From the NCBI RefSeq assembly GCF_003201605.1, contig NZ_QJJR01000003.1, positions 243,689-307,688 on the forward strand: DNA of 64,000 nt, written 5' to 3'. Source of the DNA: Streptohalobacillus salinus (GTDB taxonomy: Bacteria > Bacillota > Bacilli > Bacillales > Amphibacillaceae). Below are positions 37,393-44,928 of the stretch, in pieces (positions within the stretch are counted from its first letter, which is position 1; the number at the start of each line of letters is the position of its first letter). Under the pieces are notes generated by a model, which saw only the letters and a program-made list of their open reading frames with translations, was not told the origin of the DNA and searched no databases. A program made the translations under genes and the position numbers.

Positions 37393-40300
37393 TTATTCTA
37401 ACCTTTTTCTGATTATAAAAAGAAGCGCACCTACAGTTAGTAATGATATCCCCACCCATAACAATTGGTAGGTCATCGAAGCTGTATCCGGGAGCTGTTG
37501 GCCAGTAACTTGATCACGTTCTTCATCGACTTCGCCCGTAACTCCGAGCACCCCATAACTGCTAAAATGATTAACTTCAACATACACATGACCATTTGTC
37601 TCGTCATAGTCCAATGCGGTTAAGGTTTCTGCAATCGCTAAATGATCATCTAAATATGCAACCACAAGATCATCAATGTCGATTTCTTCAGCCTGATTTG
37701 CCCGAAAAACAAGACCTACGCGTTCACCGTCAAAATCAATGACCGCTCCGTCGCCATCTGTTAAGTGAAAATCATAAAAACGACTTAACCAATTGTCATA
37801 CTTTTCTTTAACACGCGCTGTGATGTCATCGATTATAAAGGTCACCTCACCATGACCGGTAAGTAAACGCACAGGTAATCTAACGTCAATAGAACCATCG
37901 GTTACTTCGATCCAATGAGCCTTGTCCTGCGCATTTAAAAATGCTTCCGTAAAAACAAAAGCGGAACCTACCTCCTCAACAGCTAGCACTTGTGTGGTAG
38001 CCTCTTTATTAATTAACGTTGTAGATTCATCAACCTGTATAATTGATTCAGGTCCTTCCTCAGTCGACTCCTCATTGTCTTCCTTTTCATTGCCTTGACC
38101 ATTCTGATCAGGTTCCGGGGTTTCTTCTGGTACTTCAGCTTCTTCTAAATCCTCCAGTGATTCAACAATACTTACTTGATCAATCATGACTTCAGCAACA
38201 CCTTCACCTGAGCCACTGAATTCAAAACCAAGTTCTCTGACAGTATCCTTTTGGTTGATTGACGTTAAGTCAAAAACCACATCGACGTAACCATCCTGAA
38301 CTAATGCCGTTGCACCACTATCATGCCATGTCCAGTCATCACCGGTTTTAACAAACAATTTCCCCTGCAGAATGTTCTGTGGTAGCGTGGTGTCTGCCAC
38401 TAGCTTTACTCGACCAACCAAATAATTGTACTTTGTTAAATCCATACCTGAACGTTTCACTTCCGTCTTTCCCGCTAGATCAACATTGACCACTAATGCT
38501 CCCTCATTTAAAGTGAAGTCAGCTCCCGAAAATCCTTCATCGCTTTCATCAAAACGATAAACAATTGGCTTAACCGGCCCTTCACTTGGCGCTTCAACCA
38601 TCGGAACATCGGCTTCACCTTCTAATTCAGCCGCCCGAAAATCATCGAAATGCAGCTTGCCTTCCCCTTGCTCACCACCCATATACAATGCAAATTGCGT
38701 GACACGTTGAATCCGGTCCTGATCAATAATCGCTGCTTGATTCGTCTCCCAATGTGCTGGTTTAAAGGCACTAAAGGGTAGCGACACCGTCCCATCAAAT
38801 GTTTCATCAAGGTCTACATTTGTCTCAAAGCTCACGCCTCCAATTTGGATTTGCACAGTTAGGTGACGATCAACCTGAGGGGGATGCTTCAAGTAAAATT
38901 CAATGCCATTTGCTCCTGTCCAGTCTACTCCAGCTAATGATTTTTGACGTCCCGCATACCCCTGCGCACCGAGCATATACTCATACTTTAGGCCATAACT
39001 CCCTTCGACCTTCTCAGATTCACTTAACGCTAGTTGGATTGGGTCTCCGTTAGAACTATAGGCACGATCTAATAAAGCATCTTCGCCAAGATAGCTTTCA
39101 AATGTGTCAATGACCCAAGGATCAACAGTTTCTTTTTCCATCTGGTTTAATAAACGAATATTATCAATGTAGATAGGCTCATTCATTTGCATTTGTTTTC
39201 CCACGAGCGAAATCGCCAACCCCTCCCGCACTGTTGTTGTTGGGAGGTTCACCTTAACCTCAGCATGGTAGTATGCTTTCGCATCAATTGTAACGACGGG
39301 CTGGTCAGCCAATTCAATTGTCTGTTCATACTTTGTTTCCCAATCTGGTGGTAACATAACAATGTTACTTAATTGTTTCTCACCAGCTGAAACGGGGACA
39401 TAAACATCATAACTAACACTATTCACCGCCATTAAGTCAGCCGCTTCTAAATCTGTTAATTCTAGCTTTAGTTCTTGCCACCATTGACTTTCATCCATAT
39501 TACCTACGATTAGTTCGAGCGCACCACCATTAAATGGATGATGTGATAAATCTAACGTCACCTCAGTCTCTTGTGCAGAATAAGTGCCATTGTTTTTAAT
39601 GCCCTGAATATTCTCATCAAACGTAAACATTTTAACAGCGACTTCATCGAGCGCAAGGTAATAACGATGGGTTTGCTCTGTCACCAAATCCCCTTGTTCA
39701 TAATAGCGATAAGTAACATCAACACCAGCGCCGTTGTCGTTAGCATCCGGTTGCCAATCAGCCAGATAATAACCTTCCTTTGCGAGCATTTCTTGTTCAG
39801 CCCCACCCTCAATTTGATAGGTGACTCGCTCCGTTGAACCATTAACAACTCGCGCACGGAGTCGAACAGGCGCTTCAGTGATTGTTTGTCCTTCAGTTGG
39901 GCTAACAACATACATCAGCGGTTCATGCTCGATTGTTTGGTAACTCAAGCCTTGATTAAATATTTCGGCCGAAGCAGCAAAAACGGTTCGCTGATCATCA
40001 TGAAATGCTTGGAAGTCTGCCAATAATTCATGGTCACCACCTAAATCATCATTTATATCACGATAAGGGACATACATATTGTTAGGAAAACCAAAGTTTG
40101 CCCACGTCAACATGTATGAGGTCTCGCTTGCTTCTGTAAAGGTTTCATGATTCATAATGCCATCTAAAACATCCGTCCACCATGACAAATTATTGCCTGA
40201 TTGATTCATACCTGTTGCACTGTAACCAAACTCCGTAAAAGCAGATACCTTTCCTCGTCCTTTAGCTCCTTTAGCTAACATGTCTAAATCTTCTGCAACG

Positions 40301-41193
40301 CTATCTATCCAAGCTTTACTGCCTGCATTTTCTTTATTATCGTAACTGTCAATCCCTAGGATATCTACATAGTCATCCCCAGGGTATGTCTTAAAGTAAC
40401 GTGCTTTGTCTCCGCTCGGTCCTGCACCTGGTGAATAGCCAATTAAGAAATTATTATTACCATGCGCATGGAGATATTCAACCGTGTAACGAAAAATTGC
40501 CTGATATGCTTCCGGGGTTGTTGAACTTTCCCCCCACCAAAACCAAGAGCCGGTTTGTTCGTGAAATGGCCGGAAAATTATCGGTATCGCTTCTCCATTC
40601 TGATCAACAACTTGGTGAGAGAGGGCAACTAACTGATCAAGCCATGCATTAAAGGCCGTGTGCGCTTGACCGCCAGGTAGAATAGCCTTCACAACATCTC
40701 CTTCAGTGTCACCGTAACTCCCACCCGTAACAAAATTATTCGGGTGCATGCTTAAAGTAATAATGCCACCTAACGCATGAGCTGTCTTCATCGAGGTCAC
40801 TAGATTTTCAATCCGTTCTGATTGGGTTAAACTAACATCATCTATCGCATTCCCTGGACGCTCTCGCCCATCCAAACTATTCGTATCCCAACCAAACACT
40901 GCCGGATGTGAGCCAACTGCATTTTCGACCTCTGAGGTCGTTGAGCCAACACGGTTACCGGCTTCCGTTAAGGTTAAGCCTTCATCACTCGCATGTTGCT
41001 GACCGAATAAGATTTGATCAGATCCCACTCCTTTCAAATACGCAAACAACTCTTTCGTATACAAGGATGCGTTCGGATTAGACATATAAAGTGTTTCTTC
41101 TTGTGCTGATACTGCAATGTTCATCGTCGGAACCATAGTTAAAATAATGAGCGCAACCATTATACTCGCTAGGTATTTCATCATGTTTTTCAT
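37393..41193 (-). CDS. Secreted multidomain GH26 beta-mannanase with sortase-type wall anchor
   Basis: Endo-acting surface enzyme that cuts beta-1,4-mannan. Signal peptide residues 1-31 (ending SAQ). The GH26 barrel (about 33-400) has acid/base Glu212 in FRPFHEQTGSWFWWG and nucleophile Glu321 in SAFTEFGYSATG. An Ig-like segment follows (about 430-525), then three beta-sandwich modules resembling mannan- or glucan-binding CBMs (about 535-690, 700-870 with CBM11-like look, and 900-1030). An acidic linker and another beta domain lead to LPDTA, a hydrophobic helix and RKRLE. AAGGAGG precedes ATG at 41193; a frame to 41229 is not needed. 1,266 residues, about three times a bare GH26 enzyme. Confidence 0.93.
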   Translation of the reverse strand: MKNMMKYLASIMVALIILTMVPTMNIAVSAQEETLYMSNPNASLYTKELFAYLKGVGSDQILFGQQHASDEGLTLTEAGNRVGSTTSEVENAVGSHPAVFGWDTNSLDGRERPGNAIDDVSLTQSERIENLVTSMKTAHALGGIITLSMHPNNFVTGGSYGDTEGDVVKAILPGGQAHTAFNAWLDQLVALSHQVVDQNGEAIPIIFRPFHEQTGSWFWWGESSTTPEAYQAIFRYTVEYLHAHGNNNFLIGYSPGAGPSGDKARYFKTYPGDDYVDILGIDSYDNKENAGSKAWIDSVAEDLDMLAKGAKGRGKVSAFTEFGYSATGMNQSGNNLSWWTDVLDGIMNHETFTEASETSYMLTWANFGFPNNMYVPYRDINDDLGGDHELLADFQAFHDDQRTVFAASAEIFNQGLSYQTIEHEPLMYVVSPTEGQTITEAPVRLRARVVNGSTERVTYQIEGGAEQEMLAKEGYYLADWQPDANDNGAGVDVTYRYYEQGDLVTEQTHRYYLALDEVAVKMFTFDENIQGIKNNGTYSAQETEVTLDLSHHPFNGGALELIVGNMDESQWWQELKLELTDLEAADLMAVNSVSYDVYVPVSAGEKQLSNIVMLPPDWETKYEQTIELADQPVVTIDAKAYYHAEVKVNLPTTTVREGLAISLVGKQMQMNEPIYIDNIRLLNQMEKETVDPWVIDTFESYLGEDALLDRAYSSNGDPIQLALSESEKVEGSYGLKYEYMLGAQGYAGRQKSLAGVDWTGANGIEFYLKHPPQVDRHLTVQIQIGGVSFETNVDLDETFDGTVSLPFSAFKPAHWETNQAAIIDQDRIQRVTQFALYMGGEQGEGKLHFDDFRAAELEGEADVPMVEAPSEGPVKPIVYRFDESDEGFSGADFTLNEGALVVNVDLAGKTEVKRSGMDLTKYNYLVGRVKLVADTTLPQNILQGKLFVKTGDDWTWHDSGATALVQDGYVDVVFDLTSINQKDTVRELGFEFSGSGEGVAEVMIDQVSIVESLEDLEEAEVPEETPEPDQNGQGNEKEDNEESTEEGPESIIQVDESTTLINKEATTQVLAVEEVGSAFVFTEAFLNAQDKAHWIEVTDGSIDVRLPVRLLTGHGEVTFIIDDITARVKEKYDNWLSRFYDFHLTDGDGAVIDFDGERVGLVFRANQAEEIDIDDLVVAYLDDHLAIAETLTALDYDETNGHVYVEVNHFSSYGVLGVTGEVDEERDQVTGQQLPDTASMTYQLLWVGISLLTVGALLFIIRKRLE

Positions 41194-41246
41194 AATTTCC
41201 TCCTTAAGATAATTTGATGCAGCTAACAAACTCTCCTTTCTAGATA

Positions 41247-41294
41247 TGTAAACGCTATCATTATTTATTATAGATAATTAAGTTAAAAAATCAA
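41247..41294 (-). promoter_or_regulatory. Mannanase promoter with operator in spacer and perfect cre
   Basis: TTGATT, 16 bases, TATAAT on the minus strand (41267-41294). The spacer contains TTTAACTTAATTA, one half of the regional operator. TGTAAACGCTATCA at 41247-41260 fits the cre consensus at all 14 positions and lies just after the -10 as a roadblock. Confidence 0.78.
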
Positions 41295-41535
41295 CAATAA
41301 ACTTAAATTTCGTTTTTTATTAGCTAAAATAAAAGTAATTGATTTGTGGATTTAACGTTTAATAGCCGAAATAAAACGTTTGCGTCTGTCTGATTTATCT
41401 TTATTAAGCTCTATTAAACGTGACTTAAAAGATTTTTTCAATTTAATTATAGGTTTATCAAACCACCTCTAAACTAACGGGTTATCGTTAAGGTAATTTA
41501 TTTTAAAAATTATCTTGTGTTTATTGATTTAACAT

Positions 41536-41564
41536 TTGAATCGTTGCTCATTTATTGGTACACT
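41536..41564 (+). promoter_or_regulatory. Promoter of the ROK kinase-manA operon
   Basis: TTGAAT, 17 bases, TACACT. With the mannanase promoter it covers the 413-base divergent gap. The stretch 41300-41530 between them is AT-rich without an obvious gene. Confidence 0.6.
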
Positions 41565-41606
41565 TTAATCAGATACGTTTTGAAAAAACAAAAGGACGGT
41601 GACCCG

Positions 41607-42524
41607 ATGTACGCACTCGGTATCGATATTGGTGGAACAAAAGTAGCACTTGCTGTTGTTGATGCGCATGGCACAATTTTAGCCGACACTCGCATCCCTA
41701 CAGACACAACGCTCGCACCGGCATTGATGATTGACAAGATCATCCATGCCGCAAAGGATTTAATTCAACAAGCACAGGTAGATATGGTAAACTTAAAAGG
41801 TATCGGGATTGGGGCGCCTGGTCCCTTGAACGTAAAAACAGGTGAAATTACTTCGCCACCTAATTTAAAAAACTGGCGTCATGTGAAAATTGTTGAACAG
41901 TTTAAGCAATCCTTTGATCTTCCTATCCGACTTGAAAATGATGCAAATGCTGCCGCGATTGCAGAGAAGTGGCTCGGTGCAGGGGTTGGTGCAACTGATT
42001 TTGTTTATTTAACGATTTCTACCGGGATTGGAGCAGGGATTATTGCGAATAACCAACTTCTAACTGGCGCAAAAGGAAATGCTGGCGATTTCGGACACAC
42101 CGTGATCGATCCATCATTTGGTGTATGTAGTTGTGGACAACGCGGCTGTTTAGAACATATTTGTTCCGGTACTGCCATTAGTCGGGAAGGCTCCCGCATT
42201 AAAGGTGAAACACTCACGACGCAAGAAGTCTTTGATCTTTATTTAGCAAATGACCCTGAAATTACCCCTTATATGATTAGCGTACTTGAAACGTTAGGTG
42301 CAGCGGTGGTTACCTTGATCAACACATTCGATCCCGATCGCATTATACTAGGTGGCGGGGTCACAAAAGTCGGTAAACCTTTATTTGATGCTGTAAAAGC
42401 TTATGTAAGTAAATACACGTTAAATCCTGATGCAAGTGACACACCGGTCGTTTTAGCTAAGCTTGATCAAAATGCTGGTGTGATTGGTGCAGCTGGATTA
42501 ATTTTAATCGAGGAGGAACAATAA
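41607..42524 (+). CDS. ROK-family sugar kinase (glucokinase/fructokinase type)
   Basis: Phosphorylates a hexose, most likely the glucose released by mannosylglucose phosphorylase or a hexose from mannan. N-terminal ATP loop LGIDIGGTKVALAVVD. ROK signature with zinc cysteines in CSCGQRGCLEHICSG, preceded by FGHTVID. 305 residues. AAAGGA lies before ATG at 41607; the frame extends to 41517 without a ribosome site. Next to manA and opposite a GH26 mannanase it resembles gmuE of the B. subtilis glucomannan operon. Confidence 0.9.
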   Translation: MYALGIDIGGTKVALAVVDAHGTILADTRIPTDTTLAPALMIDKIIHAAKDLIQQAQVDMVNLKGIGIGAPGPLNVKTGEITSPPNLKNWRHVKIVEQFKQSFDLPIRLENDANAAAIAEKWLGAGVGATDFVYLTISTGIGAGIIANNQLLTGAKGNAGDFGHTVIDPSFGVCSCGQRGCLEHICSGTAISREGSRIKGETLTTQEVFDLYLANDPEITPYMISVLETLGAAVVTLINTFDPDRIILGGGVTKVGKPLFDAVKAYVSKYTLNPDASDTPVVLAKLDQNAGVIGAAGLILIEEEQ

Positions 42525-42525
42525 C

Positions 42526-43482
42526 ATGCATAAAGAACCGTTATTCTTAACCCCTGCCTTTCAAGAACGCATTTGGGGCGGTAACAAGTTAAAAACAATG
42601 TTTGATTATCCAATTCCATCAAATGAAACAGGTGAGGCTTGGGTTATCTCAGCTCACGAGAATGGACCAAGTCTAGTGAAATCAGGTGATTTAACCGGCC
42701 AAACGTTAACTGAGGTTTGGGAGAACCATCCCGAATACTTCAATACTGAACATACGCACGAAAAGTCTTATCCGTTACTCGTGAAGATTTTGGATGCAAA
42801 TAAAGACCTTTCGGTACAAGTTCACCCTGATGATACTTACGCAAACGAAGTCGAAGGGGTTCCGTACGGAAAGACTGAATGTTGGTACGTCCTTGAAGCT
42901 GATCCAGGTGCAGAAATCGTCTTTGGCCACCATGCAGCGTCACAAGAAGCGTTTCGTGAACTTGCCACAAATGGGAAGTGGGATCAACTCCTCCGTTACG
43001 TCCCAGTGAAAAAAGGGGATTTTATTTATGTCCCAAGTGGTTCAATTCATGCGATCGGTGCAGGCATTGTTATTTTAGAAACACAACAAAGTTCTGATGT
43101 TACTTACCGTGTCTACGACTATGACCGAAAAGACGCAGCCGGAAACACACGTGAGTTGCACTTAGACAAATCCATTGATGTAACAACCGCACCTCATCAG
43201 AACCCAAAACTTAATGAGGTACAAACACAAATAGGCGACCTCTTAATCAAACAACTCGTTAAAGAAAAGTACTTCACTGTGTCTGAGTGGACATTAGATG
43301 GCATTGCTAACTTACATCAAGATCACGATTTCTTACAAGTTAGTGTCATTGATGGCCGGGCAACCCTTACTGTTGAAGACACCATGTATACGATTGAAAA
43401 AGGAACCCACTTTATTTTGCCCTACCAGATTGGGGACTACCAATTAGAAGGTAAAGCAACCTTCATCGTTTCACACACTTAA
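42526..43482 (+). CDS. manA: Mannose-6-phosphate isomerase, class I
   Basis: Converts mannose-6-phosphate to fructose-6-phosphate, the entry of mannose into glycolysis. Zinc-site motifs are visible: LSVQVHPDD (two-His region), GKTECWYVLEA, and SGSIHAIGAGIVILETQQSSDVTYRVYDYDR. 318 residues as in the short Bacillus type (ManA/Pmi/GmuF). Starts one base after the kinase stop, with GAGGAGG inside the kinase 3' end, so the two are coupled. Ends before a UUCG terminator. Confidence 0.96.
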   Translation: MHKEPLFLTPAFQERIWGGNKLKTMFDYPIPSNETGEAWVISAHENGPSLVKSGDLTGQTLTEVWENHPEYFNTEHTHEKSYPLLVKILDANKDLSVQVHPDDTYANEVEGVPYGKTECWYVLEADPGAEIVFGHHAASQEAFRELATNGKWDQLLRYVPVKKGDFIYVPSGSIHAIGAGIVILETQQSSDVTYRVYDYDRKDAAGNTRELHLDKSIDVTTAPHQNPKLNEVQTQIGDLLIKQLVKEKYFTVSEWTLDGIANLHQDHDFLQVSVIDGRATLTVEDTMYTIEKGTHFILPYQIGDYQLEGKATFIVSHT

Positions 43483-43484
43483 TG

Positions 43485-43510
43485 AAAAGCAGCTTCGGCT
43501 GCTTTTTTTA
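43485..43510 (+). terminator. Terminator of the kinase-manA operon
   Basis: AAAGCAGC-ttcg-GCTGCTTT with a stable UUCG loop and T run. Confidence 0.92.
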
Positions 43511-43511
43511 T

Positions 43512-43568
43512 TTCTTCACTTCTTCTTCACCTCTTCTTCATAAGTTCTTCACTTCTCTACGCTATGAT
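43512..43568 (+). promoter_or_regulatory. Four 11-bp-spaced direct repeats and -10 of the SHOCT operon
   Basis: TTCTTCAC at 43512, 43523 and 43545 and TTCTTCAT at 43534 form a ladder of exactly 11 bases. TATGAT at 43563-43568 is a -10 without a -35 (ATAAGT). This is the geometry of OmpR/PhoP-family response regulators that activate by binding direct repeats over the -35 region. Confidence 0.65.
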
Positions 43569-43625
43569 ATAGACATAAGGGCGGTACACAATCCTTAAAA
43601 TCAACTATTTCAGGAGGCATGAATC

Positions 43626-43937
43626 ATGAAAAAAATAATTAGTTTACTCGTAATCGGTTTAGTGCTCTTAACCTTCTCCTCTGTGGTCATGGCTGAAGAA
43701 ACCGTGTTTCCACTTCGTGATCACCCACATTTTGAAACACACATGGGTAGCCGCGATATCAGTGATATCGACGATTGGCATGAGGACATGCTAGAAAACC
43801 AGTCAACCGAATGCCCGACAGATGGCTCAGGCTATCGCGGCAATAGCATGCATCGCGGTCAAGGGTTCGGAAATAATAACACTCCGCAAACCGAATCAGG
43901 TAATGGCTATGGTCGTGGCATGGGAAACGGACTGTAA
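43626..43937 (+). CDS. Small secreted His/Gly-rich protein of unknown function
   Basis: 103 residues. The signal peptide (about 1-23, ending VVMA) is followed by EETVFPLRDHPHFETHMGS, then an acidic stretch with Trp and His, one Cys (about residue 57), and a low-complexity tail rich in Gly, Asn, Arg and Met ending YGRGMGNGL. I do not recognise a domain. His and Met content would allow metal contact, but that is speculation. TTCAGGAGG lies before ATG. First of four genes, which share one orientation and an activator-type promoter. Confidence 0.75.
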   Translation: MKKIISLLVIGLVLLTFSSVVMAEETVFPLRDHPHFETHMGSRDISDIDDWHEDMLENQSTECPTDGSGYRGNSMHRGQGFGNNNTPQTESGNGYGRGMGNGL

Positions 43938-44036
43938 AACAAAACGATTAACAACCATCATAACGCTTTATGGTGGTTGTTAATGTTTCACCCTAGAAAC
44001 AATCGGTTAAATATAGAGAAGGAGGCTTTTAAATAC

Positions 44037-44219
44037 ATGGGTATTATTATTCTCATAATCCTTGGTTATTTTTTGTACACACATTACACACAGTTAGAAC
44101 AACCCAACAAGACAAGCTATCAAAAGAAAGACCGACCACAGGACGTGCTTGACCAACGACTTGCTCGTGGAGACATATCTATCGAAGAATATGAAACCAT
44201 CAAACAAACCATTCAATAG
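44037..44219 (+). CDS. Small membrane protein with SHOCT domain (60 residues)
   Basis: One N-terminal helix (MGIIILIILGYFLYTHY, about residues 1-17), a charged linker, and a C-terminal SHOCT-type segment DVLDQRLARGDISIEEYETI. SHOCT is a roughly 30-residue C-terminal module found on many small membrane or oligomerising proteins, and its role is unclear. AAGGAGG sits before ATG at 44037. The frame continues upstream to 43977 without a site. Second of four linked genes. Confidence 0.8.
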   Translation: MGIIILIILGYFLYTHYTQLEQPNKTSYQKKDRPQDVLDQRLARGDISIEEYETIKQTIQ

Positions 44220-44265
44220 AACAGATCGATCTGTATAATTCAACTTATAAAAGGAGGTTTTTTAA

Positions 44266-44568
44266 ATGTTCAACCGTGGACACATGAGTGGCTATTTTAA
44301 CGACGGTAATTTTGGTTCAGATTTTGGCATGTTTAATATGGGGTGGCTAGGTCTTCTGTTTAATCTTTTAGTTATTGGGGTCATTATTCTTATTGGCGTC
44401 ATTATTTTTAAAGAACTAACAAAATCGAAGCGTGATTCGCACCAAAACCATCAAGGATCATCAGAACAAACCAACACAACGGCCATTAATATTGTAAAAG
44501 AACGTTATGCTAAAGGTGAAATATCAGAAGAAGAATATCATCGCTTGATCGAAACATTAAAATCATGA
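44266..44568 (+). CDS. Membrane protein with SHOCT domain (100 residues)
   Basis: A Gly/Met/Phe/Asn-rich extracellular N-terminus (1-27), a hydrophobic helix (about 28-49), a polar linker with His and Gln (50-72) and C-terminal SHOCT segment IVKERYAKGEISEEEYHRLI. Strong AAAAGGAGG before ATG. Resembles the SHOCT membrane proteins with Gly/Met-rich N-termini common in Firmicutes. No biochemical function is known to me. Third of four linked genes. Confidence 0.82.
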   Translation: MFNRGHMSGYFNDGNFGSDFGMFNMGWLGLLFNLLVIGVIILIGVIIFKELTKSKRDSHQNHQGSSEQTNTTAINIVKERYAKGEISEEEYHRLIETLKS

Positions 44569-44584
44569 TAAAGGAGGTCATTTT

Positions 44585-44749
44585 TTGCGCACGTATAGTA
44601 GCTCTTTAAAAAATGTCCTGACCCAAGCGTTATGGCGCTCAAAAATGGCTAGCTATGTGGAAACAGATCCCGTTAAGGCTTTGGACATGCAGCTCGAATC
44701 CGGACTGATTGATAAAAAAGAATATAACGAGATTTTGACGTATCTTTAA
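44585..44749 (+). CDS. Small SHOCT-like cytosolic protein with TTG start (54 residues)
   Basis: TTG at 44585 is preceded by AAAGGAGG at ideal spacing, 16 bases after the previous stop. The product begins MRTYSSSLKNVLTQALWRS and ends VKALDMQLESGLIDKKEYNE followed by ILTYL. The last 25 residues align with the SHOCT segments of the two preceding genes (x-x-Leu-x-Gly-x-Ile-x-x-x-Glu-Tyr). No membrane helix. A terminator follows at once. Easy to miss because of its length and start codon. Confidence 0.72.
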   Translation: MRTYSSSLKNVLTQALWRSKMASYVETDPVKALDMQLESGLIDKKEYNEILTYL

Positions 44750-44753
44750 AGCT

Positions 44754-44786
44754 TAAGTCGCTGATTATTTCAGCGGCTTTTTTCTT
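44754..44786 (+). terminator. Terminator of the SHOCT operon
   Basis: AGTCGCTGA pairs with TCAGCGGCT, followed by a T run. Confidence 0.8.
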
Positions 44787-44789
44787 TTC

Positions 44790-44875
44790 TTGTGTACAAA
44801 AACACAGCTTTGTGTACAGATGTGTTTTTGTTACATTTGTTCCAAACCCCCACCAACCTATTGTAATCGCTTTCC
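44790..44875 (+). promoter_or_regulatory. Operator-like repeats and cre before the alpha-glucoside PTS
   Basis: TTGTGTACA occurs at 44790 and 44810, 20 bases apart. A perfect 11-base inverted repeat ACAAAAACACA (44796-44806) / TGTGTTTTTGT (44821-44831) overlaps them. TGTAATCGCTTTCC at 44862-44875 matches the cre consensus at 13 of 14. The RpiR-type protein at 49000 may bind the repeats. Confidence 0.6.
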
Positions 44876-44928
44876 CGCTCTTTTATATTTAAAGTATTCA
44901 AACCATTATTTTTCGAGGAGGAACACAC

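Noticed and set aside
44796..44831. Inverted repeat read as a second terminator of the SHOCT operon
   Set aside because: The stem ends in GTTACATTTG without a T run, and a proper terminator already lies at 44754-44786; an operator is more likely.
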